Of a DNA stretch of 64,000 nucleotides, positions 21,516-33,200 are shown one piece after another; positions within the stretch are counted from its first letter, which is position 1, and each line of letters starts with the position of its first letter. The position numbers and the translations under genes were made by a program. The notes beneath the pieces were generated by a model. It worked only from the letters and a program-made list of their open reading frames with translations. It made no database searches and had not been told where the DNA came from. Source of the stretch: Lepiota brunneoincarnata (Eukaryota > Basidiomycota > Agaricomycetes > Agaricales > Agaricaceae); the NCBI GenBank assembly GCA_023014365.1, contig JAEBUN010000017.1:620001-684000 (forward strand), read 5' to 3'.

Positions 21516-22886
21516 ATGCCCATGAACCTCAACCTCACTCATCCCCAAACCACTCCCCCTTACTCCACAACACCTTCCTCAACTTCCTCATCATCCTCTA
21601 TCATCATTGTAAATAATGCAAGCATCAAACATACAACACTTCAAACAACTCCCGTTCCGGCCCTGTCTCCCAACACCCTCTCTCACACCTTTGCCACCAC
21701 TTATGCCTCTCTCAGAGATGAGACCCCCAACCCCAATGCCACCCCAGAACCAACAATTGCCCCAGCCACCTCCCTCAGATTCCATACAGCTGGAGTATGA
21801 CCACATGGACCAGATCACCCTTCTGATGGAGATCTGCACAAGGCTGCCACTAACAGAGCCTTTACAAATAAATTGGAACACTCTCCAATTTCAGAATATG
21901 ACCAACAACTCTGGTATGACTATACCCACCATGTACAACAGACTAAGGCTCTTGCTACTGTGTACAATATGCAACATGCCTGGGCAGAATCACTTGAGCA
22001 ACTTCTCTGCTCAAGATCGAGCCTCATGTCCGAGGTGTCAAAGAACTTACCCAAGCGAGATGAGATACATACCTTGCAGCCCCCCACCACAACCATCTCC
22101 CCCACCACTACCACGACAACCCCTACCACGGTCACCACCACCACTCCCAGTAAGAGAAAGAAGCCCACCAACATCAGAAATCCCTTCAGACTTCTCACCC
22201 CCACCAAAAACACCACCCACACCATCACCAATAATAATGTCCCAATTTGGAACTCCCCCAATCCCATTCACACACAAACCAACCCCTGAACCACTGACAG
22301 ATCAGTCTGCATTCAATGCAGACATACTGGACACTGGGCTATGGATTGCCCACAATTTGCCTGTCTTGGATGTAAGCAATATGCTCCAGGATACTACTCT
22401 TATGACTGCATCAAATATAGATGCCCCCACTGTGCAGTCTTCCAACCGTGCCATAAATGGACCAAGTGCCCTGCTTGAAAGACCCGACACACCCCCTACT
22501 CCTGAACTTCAGCAGCCTGTCCCACAATGACCCCCTCCACTCATAGTTGATACATCAATCTCACTAATGATGACTACTATGAGGAATGTTACGACAAGGT
22601 TGCCAAGTCTAACATCACAGGAAAACCATGCAGTTCTTTCTGAAGAAAACCAAATCGTCCCCATGGAAGATAGAATTGAAAGCTCTCACTTCAGATGACT
22701 CCTATACGACATATTCTATCCAGGACAACCCCCTTCCCCAGAAACCACTGCAGTACTCGATCTCCACAGAACCCCTACCCCTATCTTTTCACCTGTCATT
22801 CCCCCTTGACCTGACTCCACTGACCAACCCCAAGTTGACTATTACAAACCAAATTACCTAGCCAAATACCCAGAAGAAGGAAACTA
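21516..22886 (+). pseudogene. Decayed ORF3/ORF4 block of element A
   Basis: Both accessory frames of element B can be followed. The ORF3 start ATG is at 21516, and its knuckles lie at about 22310-22450. The ORF4 frame is open 21616-22530 and its tail ends EEGN before TAA. Each frame carries TGA stops, and the codons around them show CpG decay. This copy serves as the comparison that shows constraint in both frames. Confidence 0.75.
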
Positions 22887-22925
22887 ATGAGTTGTAATGG
22901 AAAACAACTCTAGAAAAGGACCTAA

Positions 22926-23314
22926 TGTTATCAGAAGTCTTATCAGAAGGATAGTTATTTTTAGCTTACATTCCCATGTCACTATGAAACCATCAGTAGT
23001 GTACATCAGAAGAACTATTCTTAGTATGTATATGCCTTGTGTTTCTTATCTCTGACTCACAGTTACTCTGGTCTGGACCATTATAGTAGGAGTACAGCCA
23101 CACTTAGAAGTATATAAGGATACAGTACGATACCTTGTATTCTTATCTTAGTGTTATACAGTTTTTGCCTCCTATAACTTTTTGCCTCTAAACTGGCTGG
23201 ACTATAGTGCTCCATCATCTCCAAGTCATGCTTAGTAGGACAGGACCAAGTCTGTATAGACATCCTGTGTCAAACCCTGTGCTACTCAAGAGCAAACCCC
23301 TAACCCGGGTAACA
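22926..23314 (+). repeat. 3' LTR of element A
   Basis: 389 bp, TGTTATCAGAAG...CCCGGGTAACA, followed by ccaca, the duplicated target. Confidence 0.9.
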
Positions 23315-23319
23315 CCACA

Positions 23320-23497
23320 TGCAAACAAAATACATCAACATTCACTACCACTTCATTTGTTGGATCATTGAGGAAGGCAAAATCCAGCTCATTTATTGCC
23401 CTACTGAGGACATGGTGGCCAACATCTTCACCAAAGCCCTCCCCTCACCGAAAGTCAAACATTTCACATGAGAACTCAGACTCACTACAGTTTGAAG
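23320..23497 (+). pseudogene. Outer copia gag-pol, part 2 (RNase H end)
   Basis: It resumes the RNase H C-terminus interrupted at 6904: INIHYHFICW, IEEGKIQLIYCPTED, NIFTKALPSPKVKHF, then stop. A purine-rich tract, agtttgaaggagag, follows directly before the 3' LTR and fits a polypurine tract for plus-strand priming. Confidence 0.85.
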
Positions 23498-23512
23498 GAG
23501 AGTGTCAAGCTC

Positions 23513-24113
23513 ACAAATGTGTGCCAAGTTCCGGTCTCCATTTAGCTGGCATCCCTTTCCCACCCTCCACTTTTGTTCCATATCCCACACTCTGTTCCTT
23601 TTGCATGGTCTCTACTGTTTTATATCATTTATGCTATGCCTTTACTATCCTCCTCTGCCCATAAACTACTGCTATTGTGCTTATTGTCTATGTACAAGCA
23701 TGTGTATTGTAGTGTTAAATAAATAGTCTTTCATTTGTAGTTGCACTTCAGCTTTCACATTAAGACTGAAGTGAGTATTCTATCAATATCTATAATTACT
23801 GTACTGATTGCTTTGTAGTATATCTTAATATGTTCTACAGGTAAATATGAGCTCTTGCATTGAGACTGAATATATCTTACTACATTCTACACAACAATCA
23901 TCTCCCTCCCTGACTCAACTATTCCCTCTCTCTATCCTATAGAGATAAATACAGATACTGCCAATGAATACTGTAGAATGATAGGACATTCTAAATGAAC
24001 AGTAGTTAGCTTTCTCCAACCTTTTATATATTTTATTTTATTCTTATCTTTCTTCTCTCTCTACTTTATTCTTTAATATTTCTGTAAGTTTTCTGGAGTA
24101 TATACAAGCTTCA
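23513..24113 (+). repeat. 3' LTR of the outer copia element
   Basis: It begins TGTCAAGCTCAC and ends GCTTCA. It aligns with 1219-1829 with scattered differences. Confidence 0.85.
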
Positions 24114-26520
24114 CTATCCCTAGGATATATAAACTATATATATTTTATTGGGACTTCAGTTAACCCATCATTTTAACTCATATTGGAAGTCTTTCTCCTT
24201 TCTTTCTCTTACTCTCTCTGTTTTACTTTGTTTTATTTTGTTTTGCCTCACCTTGACATCTCTACTACTGGAAGTCATTAACTTTACATCCCCTCATTGT
24301 TTCAAGTCATTTCAAGTCCATGTATTGAGCAGTTTTATTTAAATTGCTCATTTTCTATCTATTTTCACTGTACTATCTACAGGAACTAGGTTGAAGCCCT
24401 GGTAATGGATGGATACTATCATGCTCACATTACCAAACCCTCCAACACCCTATTTCTCACTTTTTCAGCACCTATTGCTTTTATGGATCAAGTTATACAA
24501 TAAATTAATTGTTGTCCAAGGTACCTGTTACCTTGGTGGGTTCTGTATTAGCTATAGCATTGTTATCACTAGATGGTAGTGTACAATAGGATAGTACTGG
24601 TATTACTGGGGAATTTTTAAGGTTTAATAACAGCAATATCACAGTAATGTAGTGGTAACATGTAGTACTGTGATAGTTCTATTACAATAAGATAGTGGTA
24701 GTAGCAGTAATTGTCACAGTAGCAGAATAAGTAATGTATGGTAGGGTAATAGCATATGTGGTACCATGTATGGTAAATTCTCAAGGCCATGTTGACTAAT
24801 GGTCAAATATTACAAAATCTGTGCTGCTATGATGTCATCCACCATCATGTGCAGGTTATGTTGGCATATCAACTACCTAAGCACTGCTGTATCTAACATT
24901 GATACAATGATATCAAGTAAGGCCTCTCCTTCAACTCCAATGGCTGGAGATAACCCTGAAAGCCTTTCTGGCTTGACTCCTACCTTAGTGTGAGTACACT
25001 CATGATCTTGTGTACTATAGGCTCTGATCAAGTACTGAATGAGGCTTAGGATTGTATGCAGGTCAACAAGTAATTGGATTGCAGTACAGCAAGCAAATAG
25101 CTGCATTCTGGATCTGATATACAAGATTCCAGAGCTTAAGGTTATGTTTAACTAGGCAAAATATCCAAGGGCTATTATAGCTGAGGAGGTAAGTTACAAT
25201 GTTGTGTATATGTGCTCAAAATAGCATGCTTAGGCCCTCTTTGCAGTTTGTCCATCAGATTTCTATACTTAAGGATAGAAAAGTAGGGCCATACCTGTTA
25301 AACTTATAATACCATACTAAAAAGCCTTTAGGAGTGCTTTGTGGATCCTCAATATTGCTATCACATCTGGATCTGTAGTTTGGACTCCAGCTAACTGAGA
25401 ATAAAGATCTCTTTAAACTTGAGTTATGGGCTAGCTGCCTACATGGCTTGTAGCTGGCCTGCTCAGTTGTAATATATAAAAATGGAAAGAACAAAGTACT
25501 GGTTCATAAAGGAGTAGATAGCTTGATTGAGTTAGTATTTAAGCACTGTCTAGGAGCAAAACACTTTTATGGGTGTGTTTTTGGAAATCAAGTCCATATA
25601 TTTTTTACTGACAAGATAGTTAGAGTTGAAATGGAAATACATCTACATGGAACCTCATAGGTAGCTATTGCTAATGTAATTACATTAATACCATTACCCC
25701 TCTCCTAGTGCCTTTTCCTGATGGTAATACTCTATCTTTATCTTTTTGTCTCTGAGGACTTTATGCTGGGTGTAATTGTCTTTGTATGTGAATACAAGGC
25801 TGAGGATAGTACTACTATTATCCAGCAGATTACATTTGACTTAGCCTCAGCTCAACACCAGCACCATACATTGGGATTTGATGATGGACTAGTTTTTGGT
25901 GCAACAGTGGTAGGTAATGAGTTCCAGATGTATGTTGCAGATTGGTGCTCTAATACCATTGTATGTTCTCCTTGGCTTTTACAACCTGCTCTGTGACAAG
26001 GCTGTCTCACCAACAGGTATTGGTTTTAACTTTGGCATGTTCTAAGGTTTTCTCTCATATTACATATTCCTCTGCAAGTTGGCTGATTCTGTGGCTGCAA
26101 GTCTTGAGGCTGTATTTGTAAAATGGGATGGTACTAAGACTAAAGCAAAACTTCAGGAAAAAAATTGAACTGACTGCATTCTAACTACCCAAACTTTCCA
26201 GATACACAAAACAAGTATAATAATAATATCTTCAAGTGTATTAAGTATATGATGAAAACAATACTGAGGTAGCAGCAGGGAAACAATGTTACAGGATTCT
26301 TGGACCTGAACCTCTGGAATTGAGGAAAAGCAGAGATATAACAAGATTCTGCAATAAGGCCAATACAAAAGTTAGTAGTCTCTCATACATGTCTGATACC
26401 AAGGGCTCAAAGGTTAATAGGGGTGAGAACTCCACTACTGACCCATTGAGCTTGAGGAAGGTGGCACCCCAAGGGAACTGTGGTAAAGACTGAGTTAATG
26501 AAGAGCTTAAGCATAACTCA
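24114..26520. other. AT-rich stretch without a recognisable gene
   Basis: Only short, stop-ridden frames are present. The segment 24550-24780 is low complexity, rich in gtagta/taatag words. A small perfect inverted repeat (ccaaggta...taccttgg, about 24509-24529) follows a motif also seen near 1040. The frame at 25721-25996 reads protein-like (FDLASAQHQHHTLGFDDGL) but I cannot assign it. Most of this is probably worn transposon sequence. Confidence 0.4.
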
Positions 26521-26529
26521 GAGCAGTCT

Positions 26530-26640
26530 AAGTGCCTCCAGGCTGAGGGAAAGTGCTTTGACTGTAAATCTAAGGACCATATGTTGAAGAATTGCCCTGA
26601 ACAGCTCAACAAGCCAAGAACCTCCTATTGGTCACTACTC
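26530..26640 (+). pseudogene. Gag-type zinc-knuckle relic
   Basis: The frame reads GKCFDCKSKDHMLKNCPEQ, a perfect CX2CX4HX4C knuckle (first Cys 26554, last Cys 26593) flanked by charged residues, as in retrotransposon gag. Upstream sequence in the same frame is open for only a short distance. It probably belongs to another, heavily eroded retroelement. Confidence 0.55.
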
Positions 26641-26989
26641 TATTGGAATTGAGAGTCCCTCTCCAGCAGAGATAAACTTATAGCTACATACAGAAGGGAG
26701 TGGACCTGGGCCTGTTTCACATAGGTTATGTGAGTCCAGTCAACAATGGCAATCCTGAATTTATGCTTGTTGGATTTTTACAAGCCAGTAGACAGTTGGC
26801 ATGATATTGGCTGTATATTTTTGTTAGTTATTTTATTTGGATAAGGTTCCTATTCATGCAAATTGCAATCTTGCAATTTGTTTGCCCCCTCTTTTTTCTA
26901 TCACAATTCAATTGAGCTTAGTTAGCTAGAGTATGGACATGTAGCAAGACTCTCCTCAGTACTTGTGCATATAATGAGTGACTGAGTAT

Positions 26990-27020
26990 TATTATTCCTA
27001 CAGGTTATGGGCTCTAATCA
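26990..27020 (+). other. Possible retroelement primer-binding site relic
   Basis: The sequence ctacaggttatgggctct resembles the half-tRNA(iMet) primer-binding site of the copia element at 30040 (aacaggttatgggcccc). It may mark the former LTR/internal junction of an eroded copia element. No matching LTR pair was found. Confidence 0.35.
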
Positions 27021-27060
27021 TTACTAAATACACACAATAAGCTCTGCAACAAACAACATC

Positions 27061-27340
27061 TGTAAGGAGAACTCTGGGTCACTACTCACAACCTCAAACT
27101 CAAAAATCCAATCCCCAACCTCCCAGCACTCAAATCTGATCTCTTGCCTCTCTGTGTTTGGAAATCTGATTCCCAGCCTCTTTGTGTTCAGAAATCTAAT
27201 CCCCAATCTTCCTATGCTCAAAAATCCAACTTATAGCAGGTAGTATAAGTAGTGTAGGCAAGCTTGGAGAAACCTTACTTGATTCTCTAAGGTTTCTCCC
27301 TGCTTAGTTGACACAATGCAACAACTAGGTTACCCTTACA
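27061..27340. mobile_element. Second, shorter copy of the TIR element (opposite orientation)
   Basis: 280 bp between TGTAAGGAGAAC and its inverted end GTTACCCTTACA. Revcomp matches 6099-6660 at both ends and over several of the 30-bp repeats. It directly abuts the Tc1-type transposase relic. No clear target duplication is seen (left caaca tc, right gagta). It is shorter mainly through fewer tandem units and an internal gap. Confidence 0.7.
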
Positions 27341-27346
27341 GAGTAG

Positions 27347-27889
27347 GTATTTCAGCAGGTAAATGACCTAAAATACAAGTCTAAAAGGGCAACAGAGTAG
27401 TTTGAAGATAATAATATGCAAGTTTTACTATGGCCTGCACAATCCCCTGACCCCAATTCCTTTGAACACCTCTGAATATATGTACCTGAAGGACTAGCCA
27501 AAGAGATATGAGAAACTATCTGAGGGAGTACATGAATTATTGGACAGGTTGGTGGTAAAGTGGAATAGGATTGCTGTAAAAAGGTCCAAAATCTTATAGA
27601 AAGCATGCCTAGGAAGGCCCAAGGCAGTTACCAAGGCAAAAGGAGGCTATACAAGATATTAATTAGGAAAATGACAGAGGGTCAAAAACCTGTCCCAATG
27701 AGTTAATATTTTAAGTGATTGATTAATCCATTATTTCTTGGACAAATCACATGATTTAAATGGATATGGGATATCCATATGCTATATTGTCATTGTTTGT
27801 TTCCCCAAGTATTTATATGATCACATTGGTCCACTATTAGCTGATCTTTCCAAATGGTGAAAAAATTGGGACAGTTTTTTGATCCACTG
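27347..27889 (+). mobile_element. Tc1/mariner transposase relic with right terminal repeat
   Basis: From 27347 the frame reads FQQ, then ND, KRATE, FEDNNMQVLLWPAQSPD, FEHL and later SMPRKAQ. These match the Tc1-type DDE transposase C-terminus (consensus WPxQSPDLNPIEHLW). Stops such as TAG for TGG look like transitions. Downstream, cagagggtcaaaaacctgtc (about 27669) is inverted relative to gacagttttttgatccactg at 27870-27889. The latter is followed by TA and fits a Tc1 terminal repeat. The N-terminal half is missing or was displaced by the TIR element at 27061-27340. Confidence 0.75.
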
Positions 27890-28230
27890 TAACTATTAAG
27901 TATTCTGTCACTTTATTTAACAGATTCAGGCAGGAGGTTGTCACCTCCAGACTCCCTAGTCTGCATGGTAGTCCCTTGAGCATGGTTTAGCCCACTTGGA
28001 GCCTGAGCTCCAGGGTTTTGTTAGGGGGCTAAGGGAGCCACACCCAAGGTACTCATTACTCTTGTTTGAAGGTTGCAATCAGACATAGTCAAACAAGATG
28101 CTTGTGGAGTGAATTTTTGAGTGGTTGTGAGTTGAGTAGTAAAGGGTTGTCTTGGTCACTGAAGGAATTCCCAGTTGATCAGACTAGGGGGGATCTTATT
28201 ATCAATAGTGTGATGATGAGGTGTTGGGGT

Positions 28231-29670
28231 TAGGGGTACCAAAATTTGGTTCAGAAGTTCAGTCCAGTTCAGGTTCAGGTTCAACCCCCGGCCTGTTGGT
28301 TTGGTTCACAGTTCAGGCTCGAAGATGATGGGCCTGAATGCGTCTGAATGTGTTTGAACTGATAAGTTAGAGCTTCACAGTAAATACAACAATTTACAAC
28401 AATTTTCCCAGTAGAAATGGGAAGATTGATGTATATCTCAAGGACAACTGCAGGGATTAGCAAGTGGTTTTCGCCGTTCGATAGCCCCTGCCGACACCTC
28501 CTGAGCGCGCCACTCCATGCCTCAATTGACCCACCCCTTCCCTCGTCATTGCCGTCAACACTGCCTAGATTCATTCCTCATTTCGTAAACTCATACCGCA
28601 CCATTCCTCTTACTACTACCACCGTCAGATGCGCATTTTTTAGGGTTTTCCAACGCCATATTGCACATCCTGGGAAACACTCTTTCAATGAAGTAAAACA
28701 TGTTTTCCTTGCTGATCACCATCCCCACGCAGATGTCTCTGTTTTGGGGCCATTTCTCAACGCCTCGGAATACAGTAACTTACATCTGGAAGGTCTTTCC
28801 CGTGCCTTTTCAACAAGCTCACTTACGTCCGGTTGCGCTTGGCGGTTGTCTTGCAAATTGAGGATCTTTGTTGTCTCATCACTTTCCCTCCTTGCAGGGC
28901 TTCTGGGCCCACTGCCTTGCTTCAACATGCTTGGGCTTATCTTAAACCAATTGTGAGTGTCATGGTACACAGGGGGTCTAAGCATTGACTGCTTGTCCCT
29001 ATGATCACCCACCTCCCTGTGGTTTGGCTCCTGAGCATTTTATTTCTCTCATCCTCTATGTAAAAGGTAGCCAGCATGCCAGGATAGTTATTTACTCATT
29101 CTATTGTTCTGGCATTACTTTAAATACCATAGCAAGAATCCCCTGCAGTCTCAATTCTCACAGAGTCACACATACAAGTTTCTGAGGCTGTGAGTAGTCT
29201 TTATCACTTTCCTCTCATGACTATTACTTATGTTGTCTGCAGAACAATTACTTGTCTTCTAACAGGTATAGAATACATCAGTTCTTGCATATATAAGTTT
29301 CTGAGGCTAATGATCACTCATATTCTAACATTTTACTCTTATTCACCCTTCCTACCCTTCTTTGGTTATTTTGTACCTGTTTTTTTCTTTTTTTGGAGGG
29401 GCTAATATATGTGTATGGAAAAGATGGGTACAAAACTGGACTTCTAGATGGAGGAGCAGAAGCAAAGGAATGGGAGTTCAAGGAATGGAACTTTGATTAG
29501 TTTATTGCCAATATAAACACTTTTTATAACATAGTACAAATAAGTTCAAGTTCGAACCTGTTTGAACCCTGAACTGAACCTTCTAAACTAAGTTCAGGAG
29601 GTTCAGTTCAGGGTCAGGTTCAGGTTCAGGCTGAGGGGGTGCCAAACTGAACTGAACTTTGGCACCCCTA
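28231..29670. mobile_element. Non-autonomous hAT-like element with captured segment
   Basis: The ends are inverted: taggggtaccaaaatttggt at the left and the reverse of agttcagtttggcacccct-type sequence at the right (TAGGGGTGCCAAAG read inward). An 8-bp duplication, gttggggt, lies at 28223-28230 and 29671-29678. An 8-bp duplication with TAGGGGTGCCAAA-like ends is typical of hAT transposons. Subterminal regions repeat ggttcagttcagg-type words in both orientations. No transposase is visible. The middle (about 28440-28940) is clearly richer in GC and CpG than the rest and has long open frames on both strands (28417-28956 plus, 28716-29012 minus). It may be captured host DNA. Confidence 0.75.
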
Positions 29671-29701
29671 GTTGGGGTAAGGGTTGAGAATATGAGAGTA
29701 G

Positions 29702-30039
29702 TGTTAAATAAAGTGACAGATCACTTATTAGTTAGTAACGAATTATGATATATAAGTAATTAGTTGTTATGTACACCCATCCCTTGGGGATGTCAATTAG
29801 TGGACACCGAGTTTCACGCCTCGTGTCCATTTTGACAGGATGGGACCTTAGACTAGCCAAATCCTATTATGTGAAGGGGAGTTACATACGAAGAACCTTT
29901 ACACTTGACCAAATCAGTGGGCTTATCAAATCACACTATTATTAACAACGTGTGAATACATCAGTGATTGTTGATCAACTCGAGCTAGTGACTAGTGATC
30001 AGTGTGTCACTGATACTATTGACTTTACTCAGTTCAACA
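29702..30039 (+). repeat. 5' LTR of the second copia element
   Basis: 338 bp, TG...CA. It differs from the 3' LTR at about five sites, all transitions. Confidence 0.93.
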
Positions 30040-30054
30040 GGTTATGGGCCCCGG
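30040..30054 (+). other. Primer-binding site, internal half of initiator tRNA-Met
   Basis: The sequence ggttatgggccccgg directly after the 5' LTR resembles the complement of the anticodon stem-loop of initiator tRNA-Met. Copia-type elements are known to use a half-tRNA as primer. Confidence 0.6.
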
Positions 30055-30203
30055 CTCTACACCATTTTAATCATTGATTGTTGGGGATACTGCTGCATAT
30101 TGCTGCTACTGTGACTATTGGCTTATTGCCACCATATTGCGCTTTTATTGCGAGTTTATTGCGCTTTTATTGCGAGTTTATTGGGGATTTATTGGATATC
30201 ACT

Positions 30204-33200
30204 ATGTCTGACTCAGTCAGTGCTAGAATTACACCTCTTACCAACTCCAACTATGGAGAGTGGTCAGGTGAAATGCAGGCATGGTTGATGTCAAAGGGAT
30301 TGTGGAATGTGGTCAGTGGGAAGGAGAAAAAGCCTGAAAAGGATCAGTGGAATATAGATGCTTGGGAATTAAAGGTGCAAAAGGCTGCTGGTGACATATA
30401 TCTGTTACTGGATCGTGACCAAAGGGTGCATGTTCGAGATTTAGTGGGGGAACCAGTTGAAATGTGGAAGAAGCTTGAGGAGGTGCATCAGTCCAAGAAA
30501 CCTGGTGCTTGATTCAATGCATATGATGATCTCTTCTCCATTCGTAAGAATGATGAGGAATCATTAGTTGATCTGGGGACACAAATAGAGAAGGCAATGG
30601 CAACTATACAGGATTTACATCCTACCAAGTTCACCATTACCAATCTTGATGAGGAACTACAATGCATGGCGTTGATTCGAGCATTACCAGAGGACTATGC
30701 GCACCTGTCAACAGCACTACTACTACAGGACAAATTGACCAAGTCAACTGTCCTTGCTGCCTTCTGAAATGAGGACCTCAATCATCAAAAGCGAACAGAG
30801 ATAGCCAATCGGGCAATGGTGGGAGGCTTTGGAGGAAAGAAAAAGTGGAAACCAAAGACACCAGGGGTTGTAGTCACTTGCTATGTCTGTGGCAAAGTGG
30901 GGCATATTGCGAGAGTGTGTCATGATCGAAAAGACAAAGTTGGGACAAATACAGCAGAGGCACACAGAGTTGAGGAAAGTGGGGAGAAGATGCCAGAGTC
31001 AGCTCATGTGGCAAGTACTCTTTCTGGTTTTGAGGCATGCTTTACATCATCTAATAGTTTCCATTGGATTATAGACACAGGGGCCTCTTCTCATATGACC
31101 CCTCATAAAAGCTGGTTACAAGATTACACTCCATTTAGAGTTCCTGTTCGACTTGCGGACAACAGTATTGTATATTCAGAGGGTATTGGACGTGTTATCT
31201 TCAGACCAGTTATTAATGGACAATTAGAAAGAGATGTTGAATTTACCAGAGTACTACATGTTCCGGCATTACGGAGTAATCTTCTTGCTGTTCTATACCT
31301 AACTCTTCATAAAGGGATTGATGTTCACATTTCTCTTGATAAACTACAGTTCTTCCAAAAAGACCAATTACTATTTACTGGTTCAGTTAAAGGTACTACT
31401 GGTTATCTTGATGGTTCTACTGTAGAAAATATAGAAAATGTTCATATTGCATCAACTCTCCCTCTGAATCTATCTCTGTGGCATAAATGGCTTGGGCATC
31501 ACAACTATGAGGACATCAAACGGATGATCAAAAGTGACATAGTTAGTGGAATGACAGTAAGCTCATCTGAGAAGCCTGATCCAATCTGTGAGCCATGTCT
31601 AGCAGGAAAAATGCATGCAAACCCATTCCCCCCTTCAGAACATAGAGCATCACAGTCATTAGAACTTGTTCACTCTGATCTTCACCAAGTATCAGTAACA
31701 TCATTGGGTGGTTTCAATTATTGGGTTACATTTATTGATGACTTCTCTCAATTTCGGGTTGTCATACCCTTAAAGAGAAAGATTGATGTATTTGATGCAT
31801 TCAAGCGGTTTAAAGTGTTTGCAGAAAATCAAACTGGACACACTCTGAAAACCTTCCGATGTGACAAAGGGGGTGAACATATGGGATCAAACTTTATCAA
31901 GTTCCTTGATGATTGTGGCATTGCTAGACAATATACTGTGCGAAATAGGCCACAACAGAATGGTGTTGCTGAACGAGCAAACAGAACACTTAATGAAAGG
32001 ATCACAGCTATGATCTCAGAAGCTAATCTGTCAAAGGGGTACTGGGGTGAATGTCTTGCTGCACTTGTTCATGTTTGGAATCGCTGTCCCACATCTGTAC
32101 TGCCAAGTATGACACCATATGAGGCATGGTATGGCAAGAAACCTGATGTTAGTCATCTTAGAGTTTGGGGGTGTACTGCATATGTCCATATCCAAAAGGA
32201 TAAAAGGTCACCACTTGGAAGTCATATGGAAAAGTGTGTATTCATTGGGTATCCTGAAGGATATAAGGGGTGGAAATTTCACAATCCTGTTACAAAGAAA
32301 ATAGTTATCAGTGAACGTGCAGAGTTTGATGAGCGTATTGGTTTAAATGGTCCTCTCCATCACCAATTGCAACCTAATGATATAAATGATAAAGAACCTG
32401 TTCTACCAGCCCCTGAACCAATCCTGGTACCACTCACTGACCCATTGACTCCATGTGTACAAATACCACCAACTGGACAAGTTGAAGCAAATGATGAACA
32501 GGATGATGATATCAGAGAAGGCCTACCAAGTGAACCTGAAATTGACTCTAGACCAATTGCTATTTGAAAGCCCAAATGGAATGTGGCACGCCCATTAGGA
32601 TATTGGAAGCATAGAGAGCCTAAACCACTGGTCACTGACTCAGAATCAGAGGATGAGCAACAGAATGCTCAGTATAGCCAAGAGATGGAACCACAGTCAT
32701 ACTCTGAGGCATTAGAGCAACCAAATGGTGAGGGTGATAAATGGCATGAGGCAGCACTAGAGGAGATTAATGCCCACCTCACAAATGGAACTTGGTCACT
32801 TGTACCACTGCCTCCAGGGGAGAAAGCAATTGGGTCTAAATGGGTGTTCAAGGTTAAACACAATGCAGATGGCTCTATAGAGCGTTACAAAGCCCGTATT
32901 GTAGCAAAGGGATTTAGTCAGCGACCAGGACAAGATTATTTTGAAACCTTTGCATCAACTATGCATCAGAGTACCATCCGAACTATACTTGCTCTGGCTG
33001 CTATTGAAGACCTAAATCTGCGTACTGTGGACATATCTCATGCTTTTATCAATAGTGATATTGATGCTGAAGTATATATGAAGCAGCCAGAAGGGTTTGA
33101 GCAAGGGGGTTCAGAGTATGTTTGTAAACTGAACAAGTCCCTATATGGGTTAAAGCAGTCACCTCGTCTGTGGAGTGAAAAACTTGCAACTGTAATGGAA

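Larger units (their letters stand above)
6905..23314 (+). mobile_element. Element A: old Ty3/gypsy chromovirus nested in copia
   Basis: LTRs lie at 6905-7290 and 22926-23314 (TG...CA) with the 5-bp target duplication ccaca at 6900-6904 and 23315-23319. Joining the flanks rebuilds the copia RNase H sequence around the KDHQYH motif. Internal order matches element B: short hydrophobic ORF, gag, pol with chromodomain, then two overlapping ORFs. It is itself split at 8455/16663 by element B. Most differences from B are C-to-T or G-to-A at CpG, and many create TGA from CGA. Its two LTRs differ at about ten or more sites. Confidence 0.92.
1219..24113 (+). mobile_element. Old Ty1/copia LTR retrotransposon (outer element of the nest)
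   Basis: Two similar LTRs of about 600 bp, starting TG and ending CA, lie at 1219-1829 and 23513-24113 in the same orientation. Between them are decayed copia domains in the order zinc knuckle, protease, integrase, reverse transcriptase, RNase H. The RNase H frame is broken at 6904 and resumes at 23315 after the nested chromoviruses. A third insertion occupies 6099-6660. Flanks are caaca on the left and ctatc on the right, so no target-site duplication is visible. This points to an old insertion or rearranged ends. Many in-frame stops show that it is inactive. Confidence 0.85.

Noticed and set aside
1214..24118. Target-site duplication for the outer copia element
   Set aside because: The left flank caaca and right flank ctatc do not match, so no duplication is claimed.
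27052..27350. Target duplication for the second TIR-element copy
   Set aside because: The flanks (acatc and gagta) differ. The right boundary is set only by the inverted end.
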